From NCBI RefSeq assembly GCF_002355475.1, contig NZ_AP014863.1:1-59815 (forward strand): a stretch of DNA of 59,815 nucleotides. Reading direction: 5' to 3'. The DNA comes from Pseudomonas furukawaii. GTDB taxonomy: Bacteria; Pseudomonadota; Gammaproteobacteria; Pseudomonadales; Pseudomonadaceae. The position numbers and the translations under genes are program-made. Below the pieces are notes generated by a model. The model ran no database searches. It was not told the origin of the DNA and saw only the letters and a list, made by a program, of their open reading frames with translations. Of the stretch, positions 23,898 to 35,078 are shown in pieces (position 1 is the first letter of the stretch; each line of letters starts with the position of its first letter).

Positions 23898-25460
23898 ATG
23901 AATCACACCCTGCGCCGCTGCTCGCTGATCTACGCACTGTTGGGCGTTGTGTTACTGGCCATGCCCGAAGCGGTGTTTGCCGCAGTGCCTCAAGAAAACA
24001 TCCTGGACGGGATCATTGCTCGCTTCAAAGACTCGTCGGCAACGTGGGAGTCCAGGATCTCCGGCTATGCCACCAATCTCTTCTGGGCGCTGAACGCGAT
24101 CAGTCTTGCCTGGGGCCTGGGTCAGCAGGCGCTGCGGTCCGCTGATATTCCGGACGTGTTTTCAGAAGTCTTCCGGCACATCATGTTCACCGGCTTTCAC
24201 TACTGGCTGCTGATCAACGGCTCCAGCTTCTCCACCTACATCATCAACTCGCTGCGGCAAGCTGCAGGGGCGGCTACAGGAGCAAGTTCTGCGCTCGGCC
24301 CATCCGATGTCATCGACATCGGCCTGAACATCGCCGCGAAGGCCCTGGACAACTTCAGCGCGCTGAGCCCGATTGACAGCCTCGGGTTCATCTTCTGCTG
24401 CATCGTGATCCTGATCTGTCTGGCCCTAATCGCCGCCAACATGATGATCATGCTCTGTGCCGGTTGGGTGCTGAGCTACGCCGGCATCCTGTTCCTCGGC
24501 TTCGGCGGCAGTCGCTGGACCAGCGACATGGCCATCAATTACTACCGCACCATCCTGAGCATCGGCGCGAGCCTATTCACCATGACATTGCTGATCGGCA
24601 TTGGTCAGTCGTTCATGAACGACATGGCCAATTCGATGTCAGCCGACGCGCCGCTGATGGAAATGTTTGTTTGCCTGATCTGCGCTGTCGTGCTGCTGCT
24701 CCTGGTGGACAAACTCCCCCAGATGGTCGCGGGCATCGTCACGGGTTCGATGGGCGGTGGTTTCCAGGGCTTTGGCGCCGGCACCGGGATTGCTGCTGCC
24801 GGCCTCGCTGTTGGCGCCATCGGCGGGATGGCTGCAGCGGCAGGCGCAGCTGCCACCAGCGCAGCGGGCGGAGTCAGCGCGGTGAAAGAAGCGGCTGCAC
24901 TGGCTGACATGCAGATGGCCCAGGCCGATGGCGGCCTGGACACCTCCAGTTTCGACGGCGGCGGCTCGGCCGGTGGCTCCGGCCAAGGCGGAGAAGGCGG
25001 GGGCGGCGGTGCGGCCTCTTCTGGTGGCCAAGCCGGCAGTTCGCCATCGCGCGCCTCTGCGGGGTGGATCTCCAGTTTTGGGAGCAATCTGGCAAAGGCC
25101 TCCAGTGCCCAGGCCATGGAAAGTCTTGGCGGTCGCGTAGACGCCGCAATCAAAAACACCTTTGGCGGCAAAGTCGCAGAACGGCTCGCAGAGCAGCGGG
25201 CGGAACTCGCGGGCGGAGACGATCAAGTCTCTGAGAAAAGTAGCGGCGAGGAGGCTGGCGGAGACTTCGGGAACAGCATCGGTGGCAGTCCGGCCGGCGA
25301 TGCCGCGCCGACCAGTGCAGGGGGCGGCGGCATGATTCCAGAGGCCTTTGAAGAAAGCGCTTTTGGTGAGAGCGACACTCACGGTGAGCGTAATAAGTCG
25401 CCCGATGTGTCTGATCTTCCGCCAGAGATGCAGAGCTTCGTCCAGGGGAAAAACGCATGA
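23898..25460 (+). CDS. trbL: TrbL, VirB6-type polytopic T4SS protein
   Basis: 520 residues with signal peptide (to about FAA/VPQ) and at least five membrane helices (about 50-70, 85-105, 160-205, 220-240, 250-275). A long Gly/Ala/Ser-rich C-terminal tail (from about 290) follows, usual for TrbL. Overlaps trbM by 4 bp. Confidence 0.88.
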   Translation: MNHTLRRCSLIYALLGVVLLAMPEAVFAAVPQENILDGIIARFKDSSATWESRISGYATNLFWALNAISLAWGLGQQALRSADIPDVFSEVFRHIMFTGFHYWLLINGSSFSTYIINSLRQAAGAATGASSALGPSDVIDIGLNIAAKALDNFSALSPIDSLGFIFCCIVILICLALIAANMMIMLCAGWVLSYAGILFLGFGGSRWTSDMAINYYRTILSIGASLFTMTLLIGIGQSFMNDMANSMSADAPLMEMFVCLICAVVLLLLVDKLPQMVAGIVTGSMGGGFQGFGAGTGIAAAGLAVGAIGGMAAAAGAAATSAAGGVSAVKEAAALADMQMAQADGGLDTSSFDGGGSAGGSGQGGEGGGGGAASSGGQAGSSPSRASAGWISSFGSNLAKASSAQAMESLGGRVDAAIKNTFGGKVAERLAEQRAELAGGDDQVSEKSSGEEAGGDFGNSIGGSPAGDAAPTSAGGGGMIPEAFEESAFGESDTHGERNKSPDVSDLPPEMQSFVQGKNA

Positions 25461-25762
25461 ACCTGAAGCGAACCATTGCCGCTTTCGCGGTCGTTTGGGC
25501 AGTCGGCACCTCTCCTGCCAGTTATGCGGGAGATCCCTGCAAGACGGTTATCTGCATGTGGGGACTCTTCTCCGGAACTGGCGTCAGCGGCGGATGCAAA
25601 GGCGCGGTCGCTGACTACTTCAGCATCGTTCGCTACAGGAAGAAGAAGATCAACTGGAACGCAACGTCTGACGCTCGCAGCCAGTTTCTGAACAGTTGCC
25701 CAAGCGCGGATCGCGGGTTCACCAGGGCCATCAACGGTCGATTCGGGAAGTCTTCAGGGTGA
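25457..25762 (+). CDS. trbM: TrbM-family protein
   Basis: 101 residues with signal peptide (SYA/GDPCKTV). The Cys-rich region (DPCKTVICMWGLF, GGCKGAV, FLNSCPS) and YFSI motif fit the periplasmic TrbM family. Couples to trbL by ATGA overlap. Confidence 0.85.
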   Translation: MNLKRTIAAFAVVWAVGTSPASYAGDPCKTVICMWGLFSGTGVSGGCKGAVADYFSIVRYRKKKINWNATSDARSQFLNSCPSADRGFTRAINGRFGKSSG

Positions 25763-26025
25763 ACAGGAGCGCCGCTGCTCGCAAGGAGATCCCGCAGCAA
25801 GCGCTGCGGGCCTTCTATGCCCTCAAGGCACAGGCCGGGGGGTCCGTCTTGCATTGCGCCGGCGAGGTTCTGCCGACGCGGGCCGAGGCGCTGCAAGCCC
25901 TCTCTGATAACGAACCCTGGACCAACAGAATCATCCGCGCGATGAGGCAGAGCGGCGGAACGATCACGGTAGAAAACGCCAGCATGGAATGGCTTGAACA
26001 ACTCGCCTCACACGACTGGCCATAG
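25759..26025 (+). CDS. Hypothetical protein after trbM
   Basis: 88 residues from GTG 25759, which overlaps the trbM stop (GTGA). No signal peptide; Ala/Arg-rich with two Trp near the end. Translational coupling makes it likely real, but I do not recognise it. Confidence 0.6.
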   Translation: MNRSAAARKEIPQQALRAFYALKAQAGGSVLHCAGEVLPTRAEALQALSDNEPWTNRIIRAMRQSGGTITVENASMEWLEQLASHDWP

Positions 26026-26049
26026 GCCAAAAACTCATGGAGATCAAAG

Positions 26050-26355
26050 ATGACTGAGAAGGACAACGACCTGTATCGCGGAGTAGATCGCACCGACCCT
26101 CCGTCACACCCCCAACTCAAGACCGGCTGGATACGCCCTGAGCCGCCCAGTGGCTACCGGAACCTAGTCGCCTTTGGCGCCTACGCCACCATCGAAGGCG
26201 TGAGGAAGTGGGTTTGGGAACTGGACTACCTGGACACCGACACCGGGGTATTCGCCTCCGAGGATCATCAGTTCCAGGTGGAGTGGCCATGGGTCGACGA
26301 CTTCCTACCGCAAGCCGCTGACTGGGACTCCATCGGGATCCCCCATCTCATGTAA
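26050..26355 (+). CDS. Hypothetical protein, end of trb operon
   Basis: 101 residues, acidic and rich in Trp, Pro and Asp (EVKW-type patches such as RKWVWELDYLDTD). No known family recognised. It is the last gene of the trb unit, followed by repeat copy B. Confidence 0.6.
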   Translation: MTEKDNDLYRGVDRTDPPSHPQLKTGWIRPEPPSGYRNLVAFGAYATIEGVRKWVWELDYLDTDTGVFASEDHQFQVEWPWVDDFLPQAADWDSIGIPHLM

Positions 26356-26414
26356 TGCCTCGGTCACACCTGGTGGTCCTCGATCAGCTGCTCGCGTTAC
26401 CTACCATGTAGGAA

Positions 26415-27160
26415 GCGCCTCCCTCCTGGCGTACCCCCGCTTTGCCCTGGCCGAACCCGGCCAACTCCTGCAGGACGCCCGCCAGGGCCTCCTGCAGCGC
26501 CTCCAGCACCGTTCCCGGCCACCGGCCACCACCATCCCCCAACTCCGCCACCAGAAACTCCTGCAGGGCCGCCTGCAGCGGCACGCGGGGATGGGGGGTC
26601 ACTCCTGGATCTCCTGCAGCAGCTGACCGCGTGACCGGCCCCGTCGGCGCCGACGGCCAGGGTCACTCCTGGACGGGATCGAGGACGCGGATCCGTGACC
26701 GAATAGGGGAGGGTGACAAATTGTCGGGGTAGCGTTCCGCACCGTCGGGGTAGCGTTCCGCCTGCAGCTGCAGGCGGTCACTCCTGGACGGCCAGCTGCA
26801 GATCCGCGCGTAACCCCTGCAGCGGTCACGCCGGCAGCTCCGCGGACACGGCCCGGGGTGACCTGTCGGGATAGCGTTCCGCCCTCGGGGTTGCGTTCCG
26901 CCTGCGGCGGTTTGGCGGCAGCGCCGCCACTGCCGGCACGCCGGCCCGGTTGAACGCCAGGGGAGGGGACTGGGGTCACACCAGGTGCGCCGCCGGCGCC
27001 GATCGCTGTGACCGACACCCGCCGGGGCCAGCGCCTGCAGCCGATCCACCGGCACGGTCACACCAGGTGCGCGAGCTCGACATGGCCATGTGACCGCCAG
27101 CGGCCCGGCCGCCAGGGTCACTCCTGGACGACATCGAGGACGCGGATCCGTGACCGACCG
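26415..27160. repeat. Dispersed modular repeat, copy B
   Basis: About 745 bp, the longest copy. From about 26430 to 26990 it is near-identical to copy D (45545-46110). It contains all unit types: GGTCAC-bracketed units, tandem GTAGCGTTCCGC phrases and GACAAATTGTCGGGG. No coding gene is supported in 26356-27209. Confidence 0.88.
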
Positions 27161-27167
27161 GCAACAA

Positions 27168-27189
27168 AAAAGCCCCCGAGGGGGCTTTT
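27168..27189. terminator. Bidirectional terminator, trb/traC
   Basis: AAAAGCCCCC and GGGGGCTTTT around GA. It separates the plus-strand trb unit plus repeat from the minus-strand traC operon. Confidence 0.85.
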
Positions 27190-27209
27190 CTGCCGGCCGC
27201 AAGGGCTGC

Positions 27210-30200
27210 TTAGCGGGTCATTCCTGCTGTTTGCTGCTTCTCCTGCTGCCGCTGCTGCGCGAGCTGGCGGGCTGCCTCACGAGCCTGACCCAGAACGTGC
27301 GATACCGCGCCTTTCAGTTGCCGCTCCGCGCCTTCTCGACCTAGGACACTTTTGGTGGCCATGTCATTGAAGTCGCTCAAACCCTTCTCCAGCTCACCAG
27401 GGGCAAAGGTGGGGAAGACAGCATGTCCGCCCAGTTCCTTCGCTGCCGCTTCCGCCTTCATACGACCGGCGTTGATGCCTTGCGAATTGGGCTTGAGAGA
27501 ACTGGCGTGGTCGTCGTCCCCAACGAAAAGGACCGGCTTGCCAGGAAACTTCTGCTGCAGTGCTGCGGCGACGTTTTTGAGATTTCCGGAGTCGAAGGCT
27601 GCGACGGTGGCGAACCCGAGACTTTCCGACGCGGTACTCATAGTTGCGTAACCCTCGCCAACGGCGATGACGGGCGCCTTCGCTAGCGCGTCCATCCCGC
27701 CGACAACATGGAAACAACCCTCCTTCCGACTGTCCTTCGGGAATCGCTTGCTGCCATCCTCGCGGATGTACTGCATCGTCCAGACCTTGCCGTCGATGTC
27801 CTGGGCCGGCACATAGGTTCGTTTGCCTTCTCGGTCGGTCAGAATCCCCTGGTGGATGGCGATCCCCTTCGCCTGCTGGTACTCGGTGAGGGCGGTAGGC
27901 GGTACAAGCGACCGAAGGTTGCGACTGACCGTAGCGGCCTTCTCCTCGTACTTCGCCTGCCGCTCTCGTTCGCGGGCCTGCAGTTTCTCGGCGGCCTCCG
28001 CATTGTGTTTGGCGCGTTCCTCGTCGGTCAGGCTGTAGCCCTTGCTCTTCCAGTTCTGCTTGATGCCGGTCTTGTGGTTCTGGATGAAGCCGGCCGGGTG
28101 CCCATCAAGGTGGCCAATGTAGACGCCACTCTTCTCGCCCGGCTTGTCGTTGACCAGGGCAACGCGATAGCGCTGGCCATCCATCTTGGGGAGTCCGTCC
28201 ATCTTCAGGCCGGCATCGCGACAGGCCTGCTGAAACTCCTCCTGGGGGCTCATCTTCTGCTGCTCCGCCACGGCCTCTGGGGACCAGCGTTTCAGCTTCT
28301 CAGGGTCAGCGCCCTCGCCCGCGTACCAGCTGCCAGCGGTCTTGTCCCAGCGGGCGCCCAAGGCCTTGGCCGCCTCGCGCTCCCCATAAGGGACGGCGAG
28401 ATACTGACGGGCTGCCTTCTCCGGGGCCGAAGTGACAGGCTGTTCCGGCTGGCCCGGCTCCAGTTCGGACCCCTTGTCCTGCTGAGGCGGCTGTCGCCAC
28501 TTGCTGAACAAGGCAAGGTCTTGGCCTTCCGGCACATACCAGGAGGTCGCCTTACCATCCCACTTCGCACCAAGCGCCTTGGCCTCGTTCTTCTCCTTGA
28601 ACGGGACTGATAGGTAGGTCTTCTCGGTAGCCGGCTCTTTAGGGTCCATCGCTGCCTCCCGTCGCTGCCGCTCGGCCTTCTGCATTTGAATCGCTTCATC
28701 AAGCGCCTGCTGCTGCCACTCCGGCTCAGCTGTGTAGCCTTTACCGTGCAGGCCCTTACCGTGAACGAAGGTTTTGGCTTTGCCATCCTCGTTGAGCTGG
28801 GTGGTAATACCAGTGTGCTGGTCGTTCTGATCGGTGTAGCGGATCAGGAAGGTTCCCGGCAGCTCATTACGCGCGAGAGCCTTACCCTCGCCCAGTTCGA
28901 TGGACGCCTTCAAGCCGTTACTGGCTGCGTGCTGCTGAAGGTTTCCCCAGCTTTCAACGGGGTTGGAGCCGGGCAGCGCCATGCTCTGGGCAAGCTCCAA
29001 CCGGGCATCCACACGAGCCAGCTCCAGGCCGGCGAGTCGCTTATCCCTGTCTTCCACGTTCGTCTGCGCGTGAGCGTCGATCAATAGCAGGCGGTCAGCA
29101 AACTTGACGGCATCGGCCGGACGGTTGAAATCGGCCAGGGACTGATGCGTGCCGTCACTGTGTTGGACATACACCCCAAACAACTGAGGCTCCAGAGGGC
29201 TATCGCTGGCCCAGGCGATATTGCCGGAGGCGTCCTGCACCAAGGCTTTGAGCTGGATGACGCCATTCCAGTCATGCGGCAGAAGAACGCTGGATCCCAA
29301 CGCTTCGCCCGACATTTCCCTCAACAGTTCGATAGCGCTTCCAGGCACGCTGCCAGCGAAGGCGGCTGCGCCGCGAACCTCCTGCAGAGCTTCCGTGAGC
29401 CGCGAATCTGGCCCACTCATGATCGAGGACTGTTCCAGGGCTTCCGACAGCCCAACACCGCGAGCGCGCAGATCAGTAAGTTGCTGCAGAGGCGACTTCT
29501 CCGCGACCAGGGCCGCGACACTTTCCGCCTGCCCTTGGCCTTGGTTCTGCGTCTGCTGCTGTTCAAAGCCGAGAACGAATTTCTGGATACGTTCGGCGTC
29601 GGCTGCAGCGCGGAATATTTCCATCGGGTCATCCTGCAGCACCTTGATCCAGCTCTTGACGTAGGCGACGTGCTGGCCGGGATCGTGGCCAAGGCCCAGC
29701 TCGTCACCCAGGATCATGCTCGCGATCTCCGCACGCAACTCTTCCTTGGCGTACTCCTCCGACCCGAAGGGGTTCTGCCCAACAGGGCGGTCCAGGCGGG
29801 AGGGATGCCCAGTCCAATGCCCCAGTTCATGAAACTTGGTGGCGTAGTAATTATCCGCCGAGGGAAACTGCGCTTTCGAGGGCATATGGATTTTGTCCGT
29901 GCTGACCCGGTAGAAAGCGTTGTCCGACTGGTCGTGGACCACCTGGGCACCAGAGGCCTGAATAATTGCCTCCGCGCGCTCGTGTTTGTTCCAGGTCGGC
30001 TCCAGGACAACTCGTTCGGGGATGCCGTCGATCTGCTCAGCATTGAAAACGGTCGCCCAGAAGACGCGGGGACGATCCAGCATCACCGTTTCCTTCTCCG
30101 GCTGGCCCTTGTCATCCAGGACCGGGCGCCCTTTTTCGTCGGTCTTCTCCACCTCGTCCGTGAACTTCCAGTATTGAACGGATGTGCCCTTGGATCCCTT

Positions 30201-30452
30201 GCGGACCTGCCAGCCTTGGGCTGCTGCTTGGTTGTAGGTCATCCAGCGCGGGTCGGAGTGACCCTGACTCATCAACTGCAGGATGTTGATCCCGTTGTAC
30301 CGTTTCCCAGTGACTGGGTTGTGAGGCAGTTGCGTTCCCGGCGTGCCGGGCGCCCATGGCCGCTGCCAGGGTGCCGTCCCCTTGGAGAGCTGTTCGATTA
30401 GGTTATCTGCAACCACCTCGTGGAAGGGCTTGCGCTGTTGCCGCTCACTCAT
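27210..30452 (-). CDS. traC: TraC-like primase with ArdC-type N-terminus
   Basis: 1080 residues. N-terminus (about 5-290): ArdC-type ssDNA-binding domain ([20 protein letters not shown]) and zincin-like metallopeptidase motif HELGHWTGH. Middle: two short repeats starting YLSVPFKEK and YLAVPYGER with ALGAKWD or ALGARWD (DUF5710-like). C-terminus (about 840-1030): DNA-primase TOPRIM region with [19 protein letters not shown] and FVGDDDHAS. Primases of this type are sent into the recipient to prime complementary strand synthesis, and ArdC proteins protect incoming DNA. It is the last gene of the traJ-to-traC minus-strand operon. Confidence 0.85.
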   Translation of the reverse strand: MSERQQRKPFHEVVADNLIEQLSKGTAPWQRPWAPGTPGTQLPHNPVTGKRYNGINILQLMSQGHSDPRWMTYNQAAAQGWQVRKGSKGTSVQYWKFTDEVEKTDEKGRPVLDDKGQPEKETVMLDRPRVFWATVFNAEQIDGIPERVVLEPTWNKHERAEAIIQASGAQVVHDQSDNAFYRVSTDKIHMPSKAQFPSADNYYATKFHELGHWTGHPSRLDRPVGQNPFGSEEYAKEELRAEIASMILGDELGLGHDPGQHVAYVKSWIKVLQDDPMEIFRAAADAERIQKFVLGFEQQQTQNQGQGQAESVAALVAEKSPLQQLTDLRARGVGLSEALEQSSIMSGPDSRLTEALQEVRGAAAFAGSVPGSAIELLREMSGEALGSSVLLPHDWNGVIQLKALVQDASGNIAWASDSPLEPQLFGVYVQHSDGTHQSLADFNRPADAVKFADRLLLIDAHAQTNVEDRDKRLAGLELARVDARLELAQSMALPGSNPVESWGNLQQHAASNGLKASIELGEGKALARNELPGTFLIRYTDQNDQHTGITTQLNEDGKAKTFVHGKGLHGKGYTAEPEWQQQALDEAIQMQKAERQRREAAMDPKEPATEKTYLSVPFKEKNEAKALGAKWDGKATSWYVPEGQDLALFSKWRQPPQQDKGSELEPGQPEQPVTSAPEKAARQYLAVPYGEREAAKALGARWDKTAGSWYAGEGADPEKLKRWSPEAVAEQQKMSPQEEFQQACRDAGLKMDGLPKMDGQRYRVALVNDKPGEKSGVYIGHLDGHPAGFIQNHKTGIKQNWKSKGYSLTDEERAKHNAEAAEKLQARERERQAKYEEKAATVSRNLRSLVPPTALTEYQQAKGIAIHQGILTDREGKRTYVPAQDIDGKVWTMQYIREDGSKRFPKDSRKEGCFHVVGGMDALAKAPVIAVGEGYATMSTASESLGFATVAAFDSGNLKNVAAALQQKFPGKPVLFVGDDDHASSLKPNSQGINAGRMKAEAAAKELGGHAVFPTFAPGELEKGLSDFNDMATKSVLGREGAERQLKGAVSHVLGQAREAARQLAQQRQQEKQQTAGMTR

Positions 30453-30624
30453 GGCCGACCTCCAGCAGATCCACGGTGCTGTCCTTTGCCTCTTGCTCGC
30501 TCAAGGCGTCCTCCTGGAAGGCCCCGACCAGATCCGCTTCGTCGGGGTCCATCTCCACCTCAAAGCCTGGAACCTCTGCGTCCCGCAGCTTCTCTACTGC
30601 GACTTCGTGAGTGGTAGCGTTCAT
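30445..30624 (-). CDS. traD: Small TraD-like acidic protein
   Basis: 59 residues, acidic. It overlaps both neighbours (topoisomerase stop and traC start), so it is translationally coupled, and it sits in the position of IncP-1 traD. Its core [19 protein letters not shown] is repeated in another small protein at 52998-53162 (QEAAAVGAFQEHALSVSEA). Function unknown. Confidence 0.7.
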   Translation of the reverse strand: MNATTHEVAVEKLRDAEVPGFEVEMDPDEADLVGAFQEDALSEQEAKDSTVDLLEVGHE

Positions 30625-32684
30625 GCTGTTTTCTCCTTGGTTGCTGCGTCGTAGTCGGGCTTACCCGACTTGTCGAAGTAGGTCTGCTTGCAAGCCGGAT
30701 AGCCCGAGCATCCCCACCAGTACGTCCCCCTCTTCTTTGCTGGGCGACGGGTAAGTCCCTTGCCGCAGCCCTCGGCGCGGCAGGTGTGTTCGATTGAGGG
30801 GGTCGGCGCCTGCTTCTTCGCCAGGACGGGCTTGCCCCCCTTGTCTTCAAAGCTGGCCTTACAGCCCTCCTGATAGCCCGTGCAACCCCAGAAGGGGCCA
30901 TTAGCGCTCTTACGGATCAGGCGCAGGGGCTTCTGGCACTGGGGGCACAGGTGTTCAGAGGCGGGCTTCTGGGCAGTTGGGACGGCGCCCCGAACAGCTT
31001 GGAGTTCGGATTCCAGGACGGCGTGCATTTTCTGAATGACCGGCTTGTAGGTCGTCTTGCCGTCCGCAATGCGATCCAAGTCTTCTTCCATCTCCCGCGT
31101 AAAGCCGACCTGGACAAAGGAAAATCGGCCTTCCAATCGTTCGATGATCTGCTCTCCTGGAGGAAGTGGATGCAGGAAGCGCTTCTGCTCCCCGACATAG
31201 CCCCGCACGTCGATGATGTTCTTCATGATCGCTGCGTAGGTTGCGGGCCGTCCGATACCTTCGGCTTCCAGCGCCTTCACCAAACTTGCCTCCGTGAATC
31301 GCGGTGGCGCTTTGGTTTTCTTTTCCAGCACCTCGCCCGAGGTCGCCGCGACCCGCTGGCCTACTGCGAGAACTGGGAGCGGATTGGGAGCCTCCTCCTG
31401 GCGTTCATCATCGGTGTCGTCGCCCGCTAGCAGCTTGAGCCAGCCGTGGTCAGTTAGGGTTCTGCCGGTTGCTTTGAAATGCACGTCCCTCCCGTCCAAC
31501 TGCTCATTGGCCTTCAGCACAGCCGACCGAACCGCATACTTTGCAGGCAGCAGCTGAGACGCGAGCGCACGGACGCGAATCAACTTGTAGAGGGCTTTCT
31601 GCTCGTCGGTTTCCCCCGCCTCGTCCTTATCCCAGTAGGTCGGGGTGATAGCAGGGTGTCCTTCCTGCGCTCCGTCCTTAGCCTTGAACTGACGCCGGGT
31701 CGCCACGACCTCCAAACCCAGAACGGCGGCAGCGGCGCGCAGCTTCGGCATGGAGTCTTCCGAGACGTTTGGGTTGTCCGTGCGGTGGTAACTAATAAGC
31801 CCCTGCTCATAGAGCTGCTGAGCCACCTTCATCGTTCGATCAGTTTTCCAGCCCAACGAGTTGCTTGCTGCCTGCTGGATGGTTGAGGTGGTGAACGGCG
31901 CTGGAGGGTTGCGGGTGGACTCGGATTCCTCAAACGAAGTCACTTCAAGGGCCGTCAGGGCAGCGACCCGCTCTGCCAGGGCGCGGTCGAGGACATAGGG
32001 GCTGGCTTCCGTGGTGAACCCTGCTTTGGTGTCCCACTCAACCTTCCAAGTGTTCTTCCCTTCCGCCGCAAAGGATAGAGATGCGCCGTAATGGACGGTC
32101 ATCTTGAAGGCGCGGATCTCGCGCTCGCGAAGTACGACCAAGTACACGGCCACCGACTGCACACGGCCGGCAGTCAAGTTCTCGCCGGTCTGCCGCCGGA
32201 GTTCCGGGCTAACCAAGTAACCAACAAGGCGATCCAGCACTCGGCGGGCTTCCTGAGAGCCAACTAACTGCATATCAATGGAGCGCGCCTCTCCAAACGC
32301 CTTGCGCACAGCAGTTTCAGTGATTTCGTTGAACGTGATCCGGATCGGATCAGACAGCCTCAGGGCTTCCTTCAGGTGCCAACTAATGCTTTCACCTTCG
32401 CGGTCAGGGTCGGTTGCAAGGTAAACCTGGTGGGCGGTCGAGACTGCTTTTTTCAGTTCGCGCGCAACCTTCGCCCCCCGCTCAGTGAGTTCGTAGACGG
32501 GGGCATAGCTGCGCCGAACACCTGTGGTGATCAGATCGTCGCCATCCCCGCTGGCGGGCAGATCACGAATATGACCAACGCTCGCTTCAATCTTCCAGTC
32601 CTCTCCTGGTCGAACTTTTGCCAGGATCTCGCGCAGCTTCTTCGCCTTTCCGGGCGACTCGATGATCATCAGATTCGATGCCAT
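30621..32684 (-). CDS. traE: TraE-like DNA topoisomerase I (type IA)
   Basis: 687 residues from ATG 32684. N-terminal TOPRIM ([12 protein letters not shown]), acidic patch DPDREGE, active-site Tyr in LISYHRTDN (about 324) and two C-terminal Cys4 zinc fingers (CPQCQKPL and [10 protein letters not shown]). Shorter than chromosomal TopA. In IncP-1, traE is a topoisomerase-like transfer gene between traF and traD, the order seen here. Confidence 0.88.
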   Translation of the reverse strand: MASNLMIIESPGKAKKLREILAKVRPGEDWKIEASVGHIRDLPASGDGDDLITTGVRRSYAPVYELTERGAKVARELKKAVSTAHQVYLATDPDREGESISWHLKEALRLSDPIRITFNEITETAVRKAFGEARSIDMQLVGSQEARRVLDRLVGYLVSPELRRQTGENLTAGRVQSVAVYLVVLREREIRAFKMTVHYGASLSFAAEGKNTWKVEWDTKAGFTTEASPYVLDRALAERVAALTALEVTSFEESESTRNPPAPFTTSTIQQAASNSLGWKTDRTMKVAQQLYEQGLISYHRTDNPNVSEDSMPKLRAAAAVLGLEVVATRRQFKAKDGAQEGHPAITPTYWDKDEAGETDEQKALYKLIRVRALASQLLPAKYAVRSAVLKANEQLDGRDVHFKATGRTLTDHGWLKLLAGDDTDDERQEEAPNPLPVLAVGQRVAATSGEVLEKKTKAPPRFTEASLVKALEAEGIGRPATYAAIMKNIIDVRGYVGEQKRFLHPLPPGEQIIERLEGRFSFVQVGFTREMEEDLDRIADGKTTYKPVIQKMHAVLESELQAVRGAVPTAQKPASEHLCPQCQKPLRLIRKSANGPFWGCTGYQEGCKASFEDKGGKPVLAKKQAPTPSIEHTCRAEGCGKGLTRRPAKKRGTYWWGCSGYPACKQTYFDKSGKPDYDAATKEKTA

Positions 32685-32694
32685 TTCCGTTTCC

Positions 32695-33207
32695 TTACCA
32701 TGTCCAGACGGGCCGCAGAACGGCCCTGATTTGAGAGTGTTCGATTGGGCCGAAGTAGCGGCTGTCAAAGGAGTTGGCGGTGTCGCCGACAATCAGCACC
32801 TGCCCTGGTGCGAGCGTTACCGGGGCTTCAAAGAAAGGCAGTAGTGCCCTTCCCCGGCTGTCAGCTGCAACTGCTTTGCTGTTCGGGAGCAGCTGCCCAT
32901 TCACCCTCAACCCGAGCGCGCCGTTCTCCACGGTTGCGCCCTGCAGGCCAGCAACGCGCTTGATGACTCGCTGATAGTTGCCGGGGCAATCCCAGCTCGC
33001 CCCGAGGTAGCCGCGTTGCTGGGCCGCGCTGGTCGCTGCAGAAACGGGCGGGCAGGCCAGGACAACGGCCCCCGGTGCCACCGGCTCCTGGACGACGCGA
33101 TAGAAGCCGACCGGGAGACTGTGGGTGGTGTTGACCCGCAGGCCTGCCATGAACGCGACCGGCAGCGCGGCAACCGCGATCAGCGCGCCCAGGGCCGCGC
33201 GCTTCAT
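32695..33207 (-). CDS. traF: TraF, pilin-cyclising serine peptidase
   Basis: 170 residues, signal-peptidase (S26) fold with one N-terminal membrane helix, catalytic Ser in NTTHSLPVGFY and Lys in QRVIKRVAG, and the late GDTANSFDSRYFG box. RP4 TraF cuts and circularises the TrbC pilin. The AEIA target is conserved in TrbC here. ATGA overlap with traG. Confidence 0.9.
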   Translation of the reverse strand: MKRAALGALIAVAALPVAFMAGLRVNTTHSLPVGFYRVVQEPVAPGAVVLACPPVSAATSAAQQRGYLGASWDCPGNYQRVIKRVAGLQGATVENGALGLRVNGQLLPNSKAVAADSRGRALLPFFEAPVTLAPGQVLIVGDTANSFDSRYFGPIEHSQIRAVLRPVWTW

Positions 33208-35078
33208 ACGATGATCTCCGGCTCTTGCTCGGTGATCACTGGAAGGTCTACCGGGCGGGCTGAATGGAGACGGTCGGATTTGGCAGGCGCAGGGATTTTC
33301 GCCCTTGCCGAGAAAGCCGGATCCATGAAGTACAGGATCTGCTTGCCGTAGGCCGCCGGACGACCTGCACTGAAGATGAGCATGTCACCCGCTTCGACAA
33401 TGCCCCCGGTGGCGTCCTTCTTCGGCCCCGGCAGGCGCAGGCACTCGTCAGGAGTCAGGAGGTTCCGCTTCACCTCCTGGTAACTGCGGGAAACATTGTC
33501 CAGCCTGCCTCCGCGCTTCCCGCTCTCGGTGACGCTCTCCTTCACTACGGTGGTTTCGCCGGTCATGGTGGACAGGGCCTGCGCGGTGTCCATCCGGTTG
33601 GGGGCGTAGGCGATTCGGACGTGACAGTTCGATGTGATCGACTCGTCGCGGCCATATGCGGCGTTCAACTGCGCGGTGTCCTGGACGATCAGGTAGCACT
33701 TCAGGCCGTAGCCCGCTACGAACGCCAACGACTCCTGCATGATGTCCAGCTTTCCGAGCGCGGGGAACTCGTCCAGCATCATCAACAGACGGTGCTTGTA
33801 ATGGGCCACCGGGCGCCCGTTCTCAAAGTCCATCTTGTCCGCCAACAGCCGGATAATCATATTGACGACTACCCGGATCAGCGGCTTTAGCCGGTCCTTG
33901 TCGTTGGGCTGGGTGACGATGTAGAGACTGACAGGCGAGTCGTGGTGCATCAGGTCTTTGATGCTGAAGTCGGACGACTCGACGTTTCGACGGACCACCG
34001 GATCCCGATAGAGGGACAGGTACGATTTCGCCGTGGACAGTACCGAACCGCCCTCTTGCTCCGGACGGTCCAGCATGTCCCGGCCACTGGCGGCGACCAG
34101 GGGATGAACTTCCCCGTTCCAATGGGGGTACGTCGTCATCTCTTCCCAGAGTTCGCTGACGGGTCGGCTGGGGTCTGCCAGCATGTCGTCCACGGCGGGT
34201 AAGCTGGCGACAAAGCCCTCGCGTTTAGCCTTGTAGATGATGTGCAGGATGCACCCCACCAGGAGCGACTGCGAGGTCTTCTGCCAGTGGTCCTGCAGCC
34301 CCTTGCCGTCCGGATCCACGATCAGGGTTGCAAGGTTCTGGGCATCGCCAACCTCGTTCTCGGTAGCCACGCGGATATAGTCCAGCGGGTTGAACTTGAC
34401 GCTAGCCGTGGCTGAGGCCGGCTCAAAGCGCAGCACCTTGTTGCCCGCGTGTTCCTGCCGCCAACCGGCGGTCAGGGCCCAGAGCTCACCCTTGAGGTCG
34501 GTGATGACGGCGCTGTGTCTCCAGGACAATAGCGTCGGGATCACCAGCCCCACACCCTTCCCCGAACGAGTCGGCGCAAGGCAAAGGATATGCTCCGGGC
34601 CCTCGTGCCTGAGGTAGTGCAGAGTGCCGCTGGAGTCGACCCAGCCCCCGACGTAGACACCTTCGTTATCGAAGAAGCCGGCGTCTTCCAGATCACGTTT
34701 CTCTGCCCAGCGCGCCGTCCCGTGCATCTTCTCCTCGGCCTTCACCTTGTGCCGGGTGAAGACTTGGTAGATCACGATGGCGAAGACGAATCCGCATCCA
34801 ACCAGCACCCCAAGCGAACCGGAGTACATGAACTCCCGAGGGAATTCGTCGTACCACTTCGCCGCCCACACCAGGATCATCCACGGCCAATAGGCGTGAT
34901 GAAATCCAGCTCCAAGCGTGTCCTGGTAGTTGAACAGCCAAGCGAAGTGCTGCGTTGCCGCGCTCAGTGACAAGAGCAGCAAGACAGTCAGCAACGCGGC
35001 TTTCTGCAAGTGCCCCGCCCTACCCTCTTTCTTTACCGTGTTGGTCTGTGGACCGATCTGGTGGTTATCCCCACTCAT
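33204..35078 (-). CDS. traG: TraG, T4SS coupling protein (VirD4 type)
   Basis: 624 residues. N-terminal membrane helices (about 28-48, 78-98), Walker A PTRSGKGVG and Walker B LLMMLDEFPALG. It links the relaxosome to the trb channel. Overlaps traI and traF by 4 bp each. Confidence 0.92.
   Translation of the reverse strand: MSGDNHQIGPQTNTVKKEGRAGHLQKAALLTVLLLLSLSAATQHFAWLFNYQDTLGAGFHHAYWPWMILVWAAKWYDEFPREFMYSGSLGVLVGCGFVFAIVIYQVFTRHKVKAEEKMHGTARWAEKRDLEDAGFFDNEGVYVGGWVDSSGTLHYLRHEGPEHILCLAPTRSGKGVGLVIPTLLSWRHSAVITDLKGELWALTAGWRQEHAGNKVLRFEPASATASVKFNPLDYIRVATENEVGDAQNLATLIVDPDGKGLQDHWQKTSQSLLVGCILHIIYKAKREGFVASLPAVDDMLADPSRPVSELWEEMTTYPHWNGEVHPLVAASGRDMLDRPEQEGGSVLSTAKSYLSLYRDPVVRRNVESSDFSIKDLMHHDSPVSLYIVTQPNDKDRLKPLIRVVVNMIIRLLADKMDFENGRPVAHYKHRLLMMLDEFPALGKLDIMQESLAFVAGYGLKCYLIVQDTAQLNAAYGRDESITSNCHVRIAYAPNRMDTAQALSTMTGETTVVKESVTESGKRGGRLDNVSRSYQEVKRNLLTPDECLRLPGPKKDATGGIVEAGDMLIFSAGRPAAYGKQILYFMDPAFSARAKIPAPAKSDRLHSARPVDLPVITEQEPEIIV

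Noticed and set aside
26599-27202. Open frames of 100-200 codons inside the dispersed repeats (also 12208-12615, 45784-46266, 50412-51035).
   Set aside because: They arise from GC-rich repeat units, run in several frames at once, lack start signals and have low-complexity products.
27708-28610. Plus-strand 300-codon frame opposite traC.
   Set aside because: Leu/Gly/Val-rich antisense product of traC; no independent evidence.
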